From: Cytophagales bacterium | GTDB taxonomy: Bacteria > Bacteroidota > Bacteroidia > Cytophagales > Bernardetiaceae | Assembly: GCA_013299045.1 (NCBI GenBank) | Contig: JAAFJX010000009.1 | Location: 62,001-126,000 of the forward strand | Reading direction: 5' to 3' | Length of the DNA stretch: 64,000 nt | Shown: positions 26,579 through 35,540 of the stretch, one piece after another | Numbering within the stretch: position 1 is the stretch's first letter | Layout of the letters: each line of letters begins with the position of its first letter | Position numbers and translations under genes: made by a program | Notes under the pieces: generated by a model | Databases searched by the model: none | Told to the model about the DNA's origin: nothing | What the model saw: only the letters and a program-made list of their open reading frames with translations

Positions 26579-26582
26579 CATT
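26571..26582 (+). repeat. Stub of attC-like site 4
   Basis: ACCGCTAACAT: its GCTAAC complements GTTAGC at the start of its own cassette (25024-25029), and CTAACAT matches the first bases of site 3. Repeat A copy 3 begins at 26583, so the rest of the site has been lost or displaced. Confidence 0.5.
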
Positions 26583-26883
26583 TAGCCTTCCCTCAAAATA
26601 TATCTAACATATTTACTGCCAGAAAATCAAACAAGCACTTCATGTTCAAAATAGCTTAGTTTTTAGCCTATTTTGTCCAATAACTGGCAAAATCTCAAGG
26701 GCTTTTTACGTCCTGCACTGCCTCGCATCAGACAAAAGCGAATGGCTCAAAGGTCAGAGGGTGAGATGTTCTGTGCAATTATGTTTTGCAAGAGAGTGAA
26801 TCAAAGAAAAAGCCATTCGCTGGTTTAAATAAAAAAAGTTCTTTTTCACCTAAACCAGCAAATAGACTTTTAAGGAACAACTA
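26583..26883 (+). mobile_element. Repeat A copy 3, internally shortened
   Basis: Begins TAGCCTTCCCTCAAAATAT and ends TTTTAAGGAACAACTA; 301 bases. It follows copy 2 closely for about 260 bases up to the AGCCATTCGCTGGTTTAAAT hairpin, then jumps to the right terminus, having lost about 170 bases. The last three bases, read on the minus strand, are the TAG stop codon of carB. Same orientation as copy 2, so the two form direct flanks of the cassette island. Confidence 0.85.
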
Positions 26884-29697
26884 CTTACTCAAATACACGT
26901 TGCGCTCGTTGTAAATACTGACAAAAAACTCGTCCTGTAAAGTATCTATGAAATAAATAGCTTCGCCTGTGGATTTCATTTCGGGGCCTAGCTCTTTGTT
27001 TACATCGGGGAACTTTTCAAATGAAAACACAGGTATTTTGATGGCATAGCCTTTTTTGATAGGGTTAAACTGAAAGTCCCTCAGTTTATTTACACCCAGC
27101 ATCAGCTTGGTAGCATAGTTGATGTAAGGCTCTTGATAGGCTTTGCATATAAATGGCACCGTGCGCGACGCACGCGGATTGGCTTCTATGACATAAACAA
27201 TCCCATTTTTGATGGCAAACTGTACATTGAGAACTCCTACCGTACCTAAAGCAACAGCTATTCTTTTTGTATAATTCTCTATCGTTGCAATAATTTCTGC
27301 ACTGAGGCTAAAAGGCGGCAAAACCGCATAAGAGTCGCCAGAGTGTATGCCGGCTGGTTCTATGTGTTGCATAACACCAATCACATAAGATTCTTCGCCG
27401 TCCGAAATGGCATCTGCTTCGGCCTCAATAGCATCTGCCAAGAACTCATCAATGAGAACAGAAATATCATTGCCCATATCGCGGAAAATATCTACCACGT
27501 GCTCTTCAAGTTGTTCCTCATTAATAACAATTTTCATGCGCTGCCCACCCAAAACATACGAAGGACGCACCAAAAGTGGAAATTTGAGGTCTTTGGCCAC
27601 TTCAATAGCATCTTCAGCATTTCTTACTGAGCAGTAACGCGGATAAGGAATGTTACTTTCTTTGAGCAAGTCCGAAAAGCGGCCTCGGTCTTCGGCCAAG
27701 TCTAAGCTGTTATAGCTTGTCCCAAATATTTTAATGCCGTAGCGGTGCAACTTTTCGGCCAGTTTAAGAGCCGTCTGACCACCCAACTGCACAATCACGC
27801 CGTCAGGTTTTTCATGCTGAATAATGTCGTAGATGTGTTCCCAAAAAACTGGTTCAAAATAGAGTTTGTCTGCAATATCAAAGTCTGTAGAAACTGTTTC
27901 AGGGTTACAATTTATCATAATTGTTTCATAGCCGGCTTCTTTAGCAGCCAAAATACCATGCACGCAGGAGTAGTCAAACTCTATGCCCTGACCAATGCGA
28001 TTAGGCCCAGAGCCAAGTACAATCACTTTGGGCCTGCTGGAGCGCACCGATTCATTTTCGTATTCAAACGTGGAATAGTAATAAGGAGTTTGGGCTTCAA
28101 ATTCAGCCGCGCAAGTATCCACGAGCTTGTAAACACGCTTGATGTTCATATCGGCGCGCTTGCTATATACTTCACTTTCTAAGCAGCGAAGCAAATGCGC
28201 TATTTGACGGTCGCAGTAGCCTTTTTGCTTGGCTTCAAGTAACAAGCCTTGCGGAATATTATTGATGCTATACTTCTCTATATCTTTTTCCAGATAAACA
28301 AGTTCTTCTATTTGATGCAGAAACCACTTGTCTATCATGGTAAGCTCTTGTATGCGCTTGAACGTAATGCCCAATTTGAAGGCATCGTAAATTCTAAAAA
28401 GCCTATCCCAACTCGGCACTTGCAAACGCTTCCAAATCTCTTGCTGGTCGGTCATTTCTTTGCCATCTGCCCCCAAGCCATTTCGGCGAATTTCTAAAGA
28501 CTGACAGGCTTTCTGGAGCGCTTCTTGAAAATTACGGCCTATGCCCATGACTTCGCCTACGGATTTCATCTGAAAGCCCAATCTTGCATCTGCCCCCTTA
28601 AATTTGTCAAAGTTCCAACGCGGAATTTTGACGATGACATAGTCTAAAGTAGGCTCAAAAAAAGCTGAAGTAGAACCTGTAATCGCATTTTTTAGTTCAT
28701 CAAGATTGTAACCAATGGCCAACTTAGCGGCTATTTTGGCAATAGGGTAGCCAGTGGCTTTAGAGGCTAGCGCCGAAGAACGAGACACACGTGGATTGAT
28801 TTCTATGGCAATAATGTCGTCATTGATAGGATTGGTGGCAAACTGCACATTGCAGCCACCCGCAAACTGCCCAATGGAGTTCATCATTTTGATAGCCAAA
28901 TCGCGCATTTTTTGATAAACGGTGTCTGGCAGAGTCATGGCTGGCGCTACCGTAATGGAGTCGCCTGTATGTATGCCCATAGGGTCAAAATTTTCTATGG
29001 AGCAGATAATGATGACGTTGCCAGCATTGTCGCGCAGAAGCTCAAGTTCATATTCCTTCCAGCCCAAAACACTCTGTTCAATCAAAACTTCGCGTATGGG
29101 CGAGGCTTTGAGGCCGCGTGCGAGTGCTGCATCATAGTCCTCTGGCTTCATAACCACTGCGCCGCCTGTGCCGCCCAGCGTAAAAGAAGGACGTATAACA
29201 AGCGGAAAACCAATTTCTTGAGCAATTTTTTTGCCTTGCAACAAAGAGGTAGCAGTAATGCCATGACAAACGCCTACGCCAATTTCTTGCATTCGGTTAC
29301 GGAAAAGTTCGCGGTTTTCGGTAGTGTTGATGGCATCTAAGTCCACACCAATAATTTGAGTGCCATATTTTTCCCAAAGCCCCACTTTGTCGCATTCTAT
29401 GGCTAAGTTAAGTGCTGTTTGGCCACCCATAGTTGGTAGAACTGCATCTGGACGGTGTTTTTCTAGTATCGAGGCGATAGACTCTTTGGTGAGCGGTTTC
29501 AGATAAATGTGGTCGGCATTGAGGGGGTCGGTCATAATGGTGGCGGGGTTAGAGTTGATAAGAATCACCTCAATTCCCTCCTCGCGCAACGAACGCGCCG
29601 CCTGAGAACCTGAATAATCAAACTCGCAAGCCTGACCAATAACAATAGGCCCGCTGCCTATAATGAGTACCGATTTTATATCTGAACGTTTGGGCAT
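26881..29697 (-). CDS. carB: Carbamoyl-phosphate synthase large subunit
   Basis: Makes carbamoyl phosphate from bicarbonate, ammonia and two ATP for pyrimidine and arginine synthesis. 938 residues with two ATP-grasp halves: the first begins [20 protein letters not shown] and has GGTGGAVV; the second begins [18 protein letters not shown], cut here, near residue 555. The protein ends shortly after [19 protein letters not shown] with [11 protein letters not shown] and NERNVYLSK. It lacks the about 130-residue C-terminal allosteric MGS domain of the 1070-residue enterobacterial enzyme, as I recall is usual in Bacteroidota. The stop codon TAG is supplied by the end of repeat A copy 3. A good promoter lies upstream; carA is not in the window. 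Confidence 0.96.
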   Translation of the reverse strand: MPKRSDIKSVLIIGSGPIVIGQACEFDYSGSQAARSLREEGIEVILINSNPATIMTDPLNADHIYLKPLTKESIASILEKHRPDAVLPTMGGQTALNLAIECDKVGLWEKYGTQIIGVDLDAINTTENRELFRNRMQEIGVGVCHGITATSLLQGKKIAQEIGFPLVIRPSFTLGGTGGAVVMKPEDYDAALARGLKASPIREVLIEQSVLGWKEYELELLRDNAGNVIIICSIENFDPMGIHTGDSITVAPAMTLPDTVYQKMRDLAIKMMNSIGQFAGGCNVQFATNPINDDIIAIEINPRVSRSSALASKATGYPIAKIAAKLAIGYNLDELKNAITGSTSAFFEPTLDYVIVKIPRWNFDKFKGADARLGFQMKSVGEVMGIGRNFQEALQKACQSLEIRRNGLGADGKEMTDQQEIWKRLQVPSWDRLFRIYDAFKLGITFKRIQELTMIDKWFLHQIEELVYLEKDIEKYSINNIPQGLLLEAKQKGYCDRQIAHLLRCLESEVYSKRADMNIKRVYKLVDTCAAEFEAQTPYYYSTFEYENESVRSSRPKVIVLGSGPNRIGQGIEFDYSCVHGILAAKEAGYETIMINCNPETVSTDFDIADKLYFEPVFWEHIYDIIQHEKPDGVIVQLGGQTALKLAEKLHRYGIKIFGTSYNSLDLAEDRGRFSDLLKESNIPYPRYCSVRNAEDAIEVAKDLKFPLLVRPSYVLGGQRMKIVINEEQLEEHVVDIFRDMGNDISVLIDEFLADAIEAEADAISDGEESYVIGVMQHIEPAGIHSGDSYAVLPPFSLSAEIIATIENYTKRIAVALGTVGVLNVQFAIKNGIVYVIEANPRASRTVPFICKAYQEPYINYATKLMLGVNKLRDFQFNPIKKGYAIKIPVFSFEKFPDVNKELGPEMKSTGEAIYFIDTLQDEFFVSIYNERNVYLSK

Positions 29698-29722
29698 AGT
29701 AACGGAAAGTCAAAATATGCCG

Positions 29723-29755
29723 CAAATGTAGTATTTTTTTGAGCAGTTTTACAAA
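29723..29755 (-). promoter_or_regulatory. carB promoter
   Basis: On the minus strand TTTG (29752-29755), a 21-base spacer, then TACATTTG (29723-29730), a full match to the Bacteroidota consensus, 26 bases before the carB ATG. Confidence 0.65.
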
Positions 29756-29890
29756 AAAAAATAATTCTTAGCAGCCCTTTTTCAACAAAAGTCAAAACAA
29801 AAAAGATAAAACTATTCTTAAAGAGCTACCGCGTTCCCCTTAGTAGTAAATAGGAAGCGTTATAGTCGTTCGCAAAGCAAGAACAGGATT

Positions 29891-30493
29891 TTATAGCACT
29901 TCGGGGTAGTTTTGCGGCTTTACTGTCGTACGTATATTACCCAAATTGTGGGAGTAATGCACGTCAAGACTGAGCCAATAGCCTTTTGCAAGGTGCTGGT
30001 TAAACCCTAAGCCCACAAGAAAACTCAAATCGCGTTTTTTGTAGTTAGGCGTATTGTATAATCGATACATTAGCTTGTTATTTCTGTCATAGTACAAAAG
30101 GGAATTCATCAAGGAAGCAAATTTGAGTCCACCAAACATTCTGGCGCGTGTGCCGCGATTCCCTAAGTAAAAATTGGCATAAAGAGGGAGAGTCCAATAG
30201 TTCATCTGTCGCCTTTTGAGGTGTAGTTTGCACCTCGGCTTGTATGGCATATCTCTGCGGTTAGTCCTAGTTTTCTAGAAAAATTATGATTAAAAACAAA
30301 ACCAAATGTAAGTCCTGTTCGTGTTTTATACTCATACATATCTGCATTGCGGCCTGTCATGGTCGAGAAATTTGGCCCACACGTCATGCCTAAGCCAAGC
30401 GCAAATTCTTCTTGCGCATACGTCTTAAGGCCAGGAAAACAGGCTAATAAGCAGAAAAAGAGCAGTCTTTTGAAAAAATTGCATTCTTTTCAT
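29891..30493 (-). pseudogene. Frameshifted outer-membrane beta-barrel protein gene
   Basis: Starting at ATG 30493 the frame gives a signal peptide (MKRMQFFQKTALFLLISLFS) that runs into a stop. The next frame continues with LKTYAQEEFALGLGMTCGPNF and goes on to about 30205, where a second shift is needed to reach PLYANFYLGNRGTRARMF and the C-terminal barrel strands (GLGFNQHLAKGYWLSLDVHY). Joined, the three pieces align from end to end with the intact gene at 30587-31270 (compare IGEGYWLILDGRLSYN). Two frameshifts make it a pseudogene, unless these are sequencing errors; checking reads would settle this. Confidence 0.8.
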
Positions 30494-30586
30494 AGCAAAG
30501 CAAGATTTAGAAAGGAGAACCAAAACATTTCTAATTCTCCTTTTGCCAAAATAGGTTTTATTTTTTTTACAACCAATCTTACGGAT

Positions 30587-31270
30587 TTATTTAGGTAAGT
30601 TTAAAGGCAGAGTAAGTGCTGCTCGCAAACCTAAAATAGGATTTCTGATATTTGCGGGGTTGGTTCCAGGAATATTTGCTTTAAGTATTGTGTTCATGTT
30701 ATAAGACAAGCGCCCATCAAGAATGAGCCAGTAGCCTTCACCAATGCGTTTGTGCCAGCCTGCTCCTATTAGAAAACTACCGTCAGTAGCATTGTAGGCA
30801 TTTTTTGCATCTATTTCGCCAATAATCTTACCGTCGCTCTTTGTAACGAGTTTAGCATTCAGCAACAGGCCTAAGTCCACACCGAAAAAGAATTTAGGAC
30901 GAGACTCCGTGCCCCCTCCAAACCAGTTTACATAAAGCGGAACAGCCAAATAATTCAGTCTTGCGCTGGTCTGCATATTAACGCCAGCGTTTTGATTGTT
31001 ATAAGCCGTGCCCCGATTGGCGTAGTTAAACTCTGCAGTTACGCCTATTTTGTTGCTCACGCTGTAGTTCAATAAAAAGCCGCCTGCAATCCCCAAACGT
31101 GGATTATAAGTTGTTCCACTGCCGTTTTCGCCAGTAAAAATCATAAAATTAGGACCCAGAGTAACACCTACAGAAAGTGTATTTTTCTCCTGCGCCCAAG
31201 TAGGCATAGAACAGAATAGGCTCAGCATAAATGCAAAACAGCAATAGACCATTTGAGAAGTGCTTTTCAT
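30587..31270 (-). CDS. PorT-family outer-membrane beta-barrel protein
   Basis: 227 residues with a signal peptide (about 1-26, ending TWAQE) and alternating amphipathic strands typical of the small Bacteroidota 'outer membrane beta-barrel' family (8-strand type): SVGVTLGPNFMIF, LNYSVSNKIGVTAEFNY, LNYLAVPLYVNWFGG, KFFFGVDLGLLLNA, SFLIGAGWHKRIGEGYWL and a C-terminal strand. Relatives include PorT of the type 9 secretion system, but the family is large and a role in T9SS is not shown here. A frameshifted paralogue lies directly downstream, so the pair arose by duplication. A -7 motif TAGCTTTG is at 31317-31324. Confidence 0.82.
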   Translation of the reverse strand: MKSTSQMVYCCFAFMLSLFCSMPTWAQEKNTLSVGVTLGPNFMIFTGENGSGTTYNPRLGIAGGFLLNYSVSNKIGVTAEFNYANRGTAYNNQNAGVNMQTSARLNYLAVPLYVNWFGGGTESRPKFFFGVDLGLLLNAKLVTKSDGKIIGEIDAKNAYNATDGSFLIGAGWHKRIGEGYWLILDGRLSYNMNTILKANIPGTNPANIRNPILGLRAALTLPLNLPK

Positions 31271-31489
31271 AATTTTAGATAGGTTTAATAAATAAAGAGT
31301 GAACGCTAATCAAGCACAAAGCTAAACGTTGTTAAGGATTTAACCGCACCTGCCGCAAGATTTTTTTTGAGAAGAAGTATTCATTCAAACCTATAAAATC
31401 ATACGACTTTGTAGCACCCTATCTTTTTTAGAGCACATTTGAGCAGAAACTTTGGCTTGTAAATGTAAAAAACCTTTGCGGTATATTTT

Positions 31490-31517
31490 TTTGTTTGGAC
31501 TAGATACGCTACCTTTG
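31490..31517 (+). promoter_or_regulatory. Probable atpG promoter
   Basis: TTTG at 31490-31493 and TACCTTTG at 31510-31517; the 16-base spacer is shorter than usual, so the -7 part is the firmer half. It lies 40 bases before the ATG at 31557. Confidence 0.45.
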
Positions 31518-31556
31518 CGGCATCATTACAAAACCTACGTTTTTAGCGTCTGAACA

Positions 31557-32483
31557 ATGCCTAATTTAAAGGAAGTCCGAATCAGAATAGCCTCAGTGCA
31601 TTCTACGCAGCAAATCACTAAGGCCATGAAAATGGTTGCTGCAGCCAAGTTGCGCAAAGCCCAAAATAATGCGATGCAGTTGCGCCCTTATGCCGATAAA
31701 TTGGGTTCCATTTTACAGAATGTAAGCGCTACCCTCGACGGTGGAGATTTTGAAAACCCTTATTCTGAGGTTAGGCCAGTTCAGAATGTATTAATAGTGA
31801 TTGTAACCTCCGATAAGGGGCTTTGTGGTGGCTTTAATGCCAACGTGGTAAAGTCGGCAATAGCTCTTATCAATGAAAAGTATGCTCAGGCTTCTCAGAA
31901 AGGTAATATTACCATTTTGCCTGTTGGTAAGAAAGGCTTTGATGCGTTCAAAAAACGTGGTTTTACTCTCAACTCAGACTTTGCCCTTGTGCTTGGCAAG
32001 CGCGATTTTGGTTTTGATGACATCAAGCCTGCTGCCGAATTTGCTATGAATGGCTTTGCCGAAGGCCGTTTTGATGCTGTAGAAATTATTTACAACGAAT
32101 TCAAGAACGTAGCCACGCAAGTCGTGCGCCGTGAAGTATTTTTGCCCATAGCACCCAAAAGCACAGAACAAAGCACCAATCCAAAAGTTGGAACACCCAA
32201 AGCCAGTGCTGAACTAGACACAGATTATATTTTTGAACCCAACAAAGTAGATATCCTGACTGATTTGATTCCTAAGTCATTAAAAATTACTTTCTATAAG
32301 GCTGTATTGGAATCGCTAGCTTCTGAACATGGTGCGCGTATGACAGCTATGGATAAGGCCACCGAAAATGCGGGTACACTCCTGCAACAACTGAAACTGA
32401 CTTATAACCAAACTCGTCAGGCTTACATCACTAAGGAAATTCTTGAAATTGTGGGTGGTGCAGAAGCTTTGGCTTCTAGCTAA
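31557..32483 (+). CDS. atpG: F1 ATP synthase subunit gamma
   Basis: The central rotor shaft of F1Fo ATP synthase. 308 residues with the two conserved coiled-coil ends: N-terminal RIRIASVHSTQQITKAMKMV and C-terminal ATENAGTLLQQLKLTYNQTR followed by QAYITKEILEIVGGAEAL. The middle DKGLCGGFNANV is also conserved. An insertion around residues 200-220 (STEQSTNPKVGTPKAS) matches length variation seen in Bacteroidota. No other atp gene is next to it: an unrelated gene follows at 32499, and it has its own promoter, so the ATP synthase genes are dispersed in this genome. Confidence 0.96.
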   Translation: MPNLKEVRIRIASVHSTQQITKAMKMVAAAKLRKAQNNAMQLRPYADKLGSILQNVSATLDGGDFENPYSEVRPVQNVLIVIVTSDKGLCGGFNANVVKSAIALINEKYAQASQKGNITILPVGKKGFDAFKKRGFTLNSDFALVLGKRDFGFDDIKPAAEFAMNGFAEGRFDAVEIIYNEFKNVATQVVRREVFLPIAPKSTEQSTNPKVGTPKASAELDTDYIFEPNKVDILTDLIPKSLKITFYKAVLESLASEHGARMTAMDKATENAGTLLQQLKLTYNQTRQAYITKEILEIVGGAEALASS

Positions 32484-32498
32484 CACAAGAACCGTTTT

Positions 32499-33233
32499 GT
32501 GAAAAAGCAGACGTTTCAGTTTGAATATCCGATATGGAAAATGCTGCCCGATGCTCTCACAACGCATCGGGTTTTGTGTGTGTGTAGGTGCGCGCAAACC
32601 AAGCAAATACATCTTTACGAATTAGATTTAAATCATCTTGAAAGTCGTCCTTATGGTACTTTACCTCAAAGTGAATGGTTTGATACACTCTTTTTTGCAG
32701 GAGACCATTTGTTCGTGCAGCAGTATGCTTTGGCTAACGTGCCGCGTGTGCAACGATGCGCCGTATATGAGTTAGACACAATGCAGAACGTTTTTGAACA
32801 GGAAGAGGCTTGTTTTGAAGCCTTTGGTGTTTTTTCTTTCAAATGGCGCAAAAACAATGACCATAGCCTTGTTACGCAAAACTATTGGAATCCTTCACCA
32901 CATCAACAAGCACTTGATTTAATCCAAACAAGCCAAAAGGCAGAAAATAAAGAAGAGCAAACCTTGATTCTACGTATTCTGCAAAGATATTTACCTAATG
33001 AGCAAGCAACAGGGATTTTTGAGGTTTTGGCTCTGGAGGAGTACTTATTCGTCCAGTATGTTACTGAAAATCAAATCTATCTGGTAGGGCTTGATGCCCA
33101 AAAAAGATTTAATCTCAATTTACTTGAAGCAGGCAATCAGCCGTCTTGCTTTTGGCTATATGCAGATAAATGGCTTTTTTGCCCTTTACAAGCTACTTTG
33201 TATTTGATTACTTTTTCAGAATTTGAGGGCTAG
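32499..33233 (+). CDS. DUF4905-like protein
   Basis: 244 residues, no signal peptide or membrane helix. The order of hydrophobic strands (IWKMLPDALTTHRVLCVC, LYELDLNHLE, SEWFDTLFFAGDHLFVQQY and later FEVLALEEYLFVQYV) and the Trp-rich character suggest the beta-rich DUF4905 family found in Cytophagales; this assignment is from general resemblance only. It starts with GTG, 16 bases after atpG, and may be read through from it. Function unknown. Confidence 0.6.
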   Translation: MKKQTFQFEYPIWKMLPDALTTHRVLCVCRCAQTKQIHLYELDLNHLESRPYGTLPQSEWFDTLFFAGDHLFVQQYALANVPRVQRCAVYELDTMQNVFEQEEACFEAFGVFSFKWRKNNDHSLVTQNYWNPSPHQQALDLIQTSQKAENKEEQTLILRILQRYLPNEQATGIFEVLALEEYLFVQYVTENQIYLVGLDAQKRFNLNLLEAGNQPSCFWLYADKWLFCPLQATLYLITFSEFEG

Positions 33234-33245
33234 AATCAGGTCATA

Positions 33246-33279
33246 AAAAAAGAGGCTACTTTTTTAGAGCAGCCTCTTT
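33246..33279 (-). terminator. Terminator of the tmRNA gene
   Basis: On the minus strand AAAGAGGCT pairs with AGCCTCTTT around a 16-base loop, followed by a T run (plus-strand A run at 33246-33251). It begins two bases after the CCA end of ssrA. Confidence 0.88.
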
Positions 33280-33280
33280 G

Positions 33281-33650
33281 TGGAGCCGGAGGGACTTGAA
33301 CCCTCGTCCAAACAAGAAGATAGTCAAGCCTTCTACATGTTTATCTGCCGTTTAATTGTCGGGTATTTGTGGGTCGCAGCCACCACATTCGCCTACCTTA
33401 TTTTCTTGAGTTTCACTAGCGCTCCGAATCACCACGCAAGCTATTTTCTTTGTATCGACGCTCCATGCTCAGGCCCAAAGAAACGAAAGCCTGTGGAACG
33501 TGGCAAATGCCGTTTCACCCGGAAACTAGGCAGCCAATGCGTACTCGTTGTTGTCGAGTATATTTGAGAACAGTTTTTCAAGGCCGTCATTCACACCAGC
33601 CTACATGCTTATACCTGCTACCTCGCCTGATGTCAAAACCGGTCGGCCCC
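33281..33650 (-). ncRNA. ssrA: tmRNA (trans-translation RNA)
   Basis: Rescues stalled ribosomes and tags their products. The 5' end GGGGCCGACCGGTTTTGACA (minus strand, from 33650) and 3' end GTTCAAGTCCCTCCGGCTCCA (shortened: ...CCGGCTCCA, to 33281) pair as an alanine-tRNA-like acceptor stem (GGGGCCG with CGGCTCC, one G-U). The T loop GGTTCAAGTCCC is present and CCA is encoded. The tag frame ends ...Asp-Asn-Asn-Glu-Tyr-Ala-Leu-Ala-Ala and a TAG stop (33526-33555), a tag of the type usual in Bacteroidota. Length about 370 bases. It explains the otherwise empty stretch between 33.2 and 33.8 kb. Confidence 0.96.
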
Positions 33651-33763
33651 ATTCATCATCAAAACGCCGTAACGTTGTGCAAATATAACGCAAAAAAAAG
33701 AGATAAGTTACCCTTTGGCCAACTATTTTGATGTTTTTTGTGCTAAAACACTGCATAAAAGAT

Positions 33764-33795
33764 AAAAAAATAGGCCAACTCGTAAAAGTCAGCCT
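33764..33795 (-). terminator. Terminator after rpsG
   Basis: On the minus strand AGGCTGACT pairs with AGTTGGCCT (nine pairs, two of them G-U) and is followed by ATTTTTTTATC. It lies 30 bases after the rpsG stop and before the ssrA promoter region. Confidence 0.7.
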
Positions 33796-33824
33796 TTCTT
33801 TTGTGGGATTGCCTCTAAAAAAAA

Positions 33825-34307
33825 TTAGAAACGGAAGTGAGAGAATGCTTTGTTTGCTTCTGCCATACGGTGCGTATCGTCTTTCTTTTTAACTGCAGCG
33901 CCTTCATTTTTAGAGGCCGCAATGATTTCGGCAGCAAGCCTATCTACCATGCTTTTTTCGCTGCGTGAGCGTGCATAATTGATGAGCCACTTCATACCCA
34001 GACCCACTTTGCGCGTAGGGCGCACTTCGGTAGGTACTTGAAAAGTAGCTCCACCTACACGGCGGCTACGTACTTCCAATGCCGGCATAACGTTATTGAG
34101 AGCCTTGCGCCAGGTTTCGAGGCCGCTGGCTTCTACGCCACCTTTGGCAAGACGCTCTTCTACTTTAGTAAGTGCGTCATAAAAAATGCCATAAGCTGTA
34201 CTTTTTTTACCGTCAAGCATGAGGTTATTTACAAACTTTGTAACCATCACGTCATTGAATTTAGGGTCTGGTAAAATTTCCCTTTTTTTAGGCTTCGCTT
34301 TTCTCAT
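33825..34307 (-). CDS. rpsG: 30S ribosomal protein S7
   Basis: Binds the 3' domain of 16S rRNA and nucleates assembly of the small-subunit head. 160 residues; conserved parts include the start [16 protein letters not shown], the [17 protein letters not shown] segment and [20 protein letters not shown]. The C-terminal [13 protein letters not shown] is the usual end. It follows rpsL by 66 bases and is the last gene of the unit, because a terminator and ssrA come next; fusA, often third in this operon, is absent. Confidence 0.97.
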   Translation of the reverse strand: MRKAKPKKREILPDPKFNDVMVTKFVNNLMLDGKKSTAYGIFYDALTKVEERLAKGGVEASGLETWRKALNNVMPALEVRSRRVGGATFQVPTEVRPTRKVGLGMKWLINYARSRSEKSMVDRLAAEIIAASKNEGAAVKKKDDTHRMAEANKAFSHFRF

Positions 34308-34373
34308 AATTGAAAAAGAGTTAGAGCTGATTTTAATGTTTTAAAATTGCGTGAGATACTGCCTAAGTTAGAC

Positions 34374-34808
34374 TTACTTCTTTTTGCCTTTTGCTGGCGC
34401 ACCTTTCGCTGGCGCACCTTTTGCACCCGCTGCTTGTGGCTTAGGCTTCTTGGTGCCGTACTTAGAACGAGACTGACGACGGCCGTCCACACCTGCCGTA
34501 TCCAAAGCACCGCGAACGATGTGGTAACGAACACCAGGAAGGTCTTTTACCCTACCACCGCGAATCAACACGATAGAGTGCTCCTGAAGGTTGTGTCCTT
34601 CACCAGGTATGTAAGCAATAACCTCTTGGGAATTGGTGAGGCGAACCTTAGCCACTTTGCGAAGCGCAGAGTTAGGCTTTTTGGGGGTTGTGGTGTAAAC
34701 CTTTGTGCAAACCCCTCTTCGTTGAGGGCAGCTATCTAATGCAGGTGATTTAGATTTCACCGTTTGCATGACACGACCTTTACGAATTAACTGCTGAATG
34801 GTAGGCAT
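34374..34808 (-). CDS. rpsL: 30S ribosomal protein S12
   Basis: Decoding-centre protein of the small subunit. 144 residues with the invariant [19 protein letters not shown] and [20 protein letters not shown], followed by [15 protein letters not shown]. The lysines at the streptomycin-sensitive positions (PKKPNSA and the RVKDLPG loop) are of the normal, drug-sensitive form. A C-terminal tail of about 20 residues, rich in Ala, Pro, Gly and Lys with two GAPAK repeats, extends the usual length of 124-137. It is the first gene of the unit, with a clear promoter 95 bases upstream. Confidence 0.97.
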   Translation of the reverse strand: MPTIQQLIRKGRVMQTVKSKSPALDSCPQRRGVCTKVYTTTPKKPNSALRKVAKVRLTNSQEVIAYIPGEGHNLQEHSIVLIRGGRVKDLPGVRYHIVRGALDTAGVDGRRQSRSKYGTKKPKPQAAGAKGAPAKGAPAKGKKK

Positions 34809-34902
34809 TGTAGAAACGCTTTTTAGAAATATCTGTTCGTTGAACGAATTGAAAATCAGCTACTTTTGCAACTCTTGGGAACAATCTATGTTCTTTGGAT
34901 TG

Positions 34903-34933
34903 CAAATGTATGAATAGTTTTGCCACTTGCAAA
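34903..34933 (-). promoter_or_regulatory. Promoter of rpsL-rpsG
   Basis: On the minus strand TTTG (34930-34933), a 19-base spacer and TACATTTG (34903-34910). It leaves a leader of about 90 bases before the rpsL ATG. I see no other feature in 34934-35147. Confidence 0.65.
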
Positions 34934-35147
34934 CTTTTTTCCTTTTTTGTTGCAAATCTTTTTGTCTATTTGCTAAGAGGTTATGCGCTTGTCTGTAGCA
35001 AAATTTGTGAGAAACCATTAGAGTTTTAACTGATATTGTTCTGATAATAAAATGGTTATATGAAATATTTTGTAGAGGCATCAACAAAATGTAGCGGGAA
35101 TGCGCATGATATATCCTGAGGCCGAGAAGTTTTGCAAGGGCTGTAGA

Positions 35148-35468
35148 TAGTCGTCCCTTAAAAAGTCGGCATGAGAACAAGCACATCAATTGATTGATAT
35201 GATTTGTCTGCTTTAGGAACACCCTCATGATTTTTGGGTAGCTTTTTCTCTGATTGGGCGCTTTTATAAAACATAGTTGCACATAAAATCTCACCCTCTG
35301 ACAGTTCGAGCCATTCGCTTTTGTCTGATGCGAGGCAGGGCTTAAAAGCCCTTGAGATTTTGCCAGTTATTTGACAAAGCAGCTTAAAAACTAAGCTATT
35401 TTGAAGATGAAATGCTTGTTTAATTTGCTGATAATAAAGACCTTATATGTATTTTGAGGGGGCGACTA
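35148..35468 (-). mobile_element. Repeat A copy 4, variant left module, minus orientation
   Basis: Begins TAGTCGTCCCTTAAAAAGTC and ends TATTTTGAGGGGGCGACTA; 321 bases. Its left 90 bases (GGCATGAGAACAAGCACATC, then AATTGATTGATATGATTTG) differ from copies 1, 2, 6 and 8 and are shared with copy 5 and fragment 7. The rest matches the family (CTCACCCTCTGAC, CATTCGCTTTTGTCTGATGC). It lies between the rpsL promoter and the end of the ccmF gene. Confidence 0.85.
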
Positions 35469-35540
35469 TGCGGGCGAACATTTCTTGAGCGCACAAATGA
35501 CTTAAAAAAGTGCTTATATGTTGTTACACCTTTCTGTCAT

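Noticed and set aside
33280-33731. Open frames of about 95 codons on the plus strand between 33.28 and 33.73 kb
   Set aside because: They lie opposite the tmRNA gene, whose acceptor stem, T loop and tag frame are clear.
34860-35294. A 144-codon minus-strand frame upstream of rpsL
   Set aside because: It covers the rpsL promoter and part of repeat A copy 4, and its product has no protein-like pattern.
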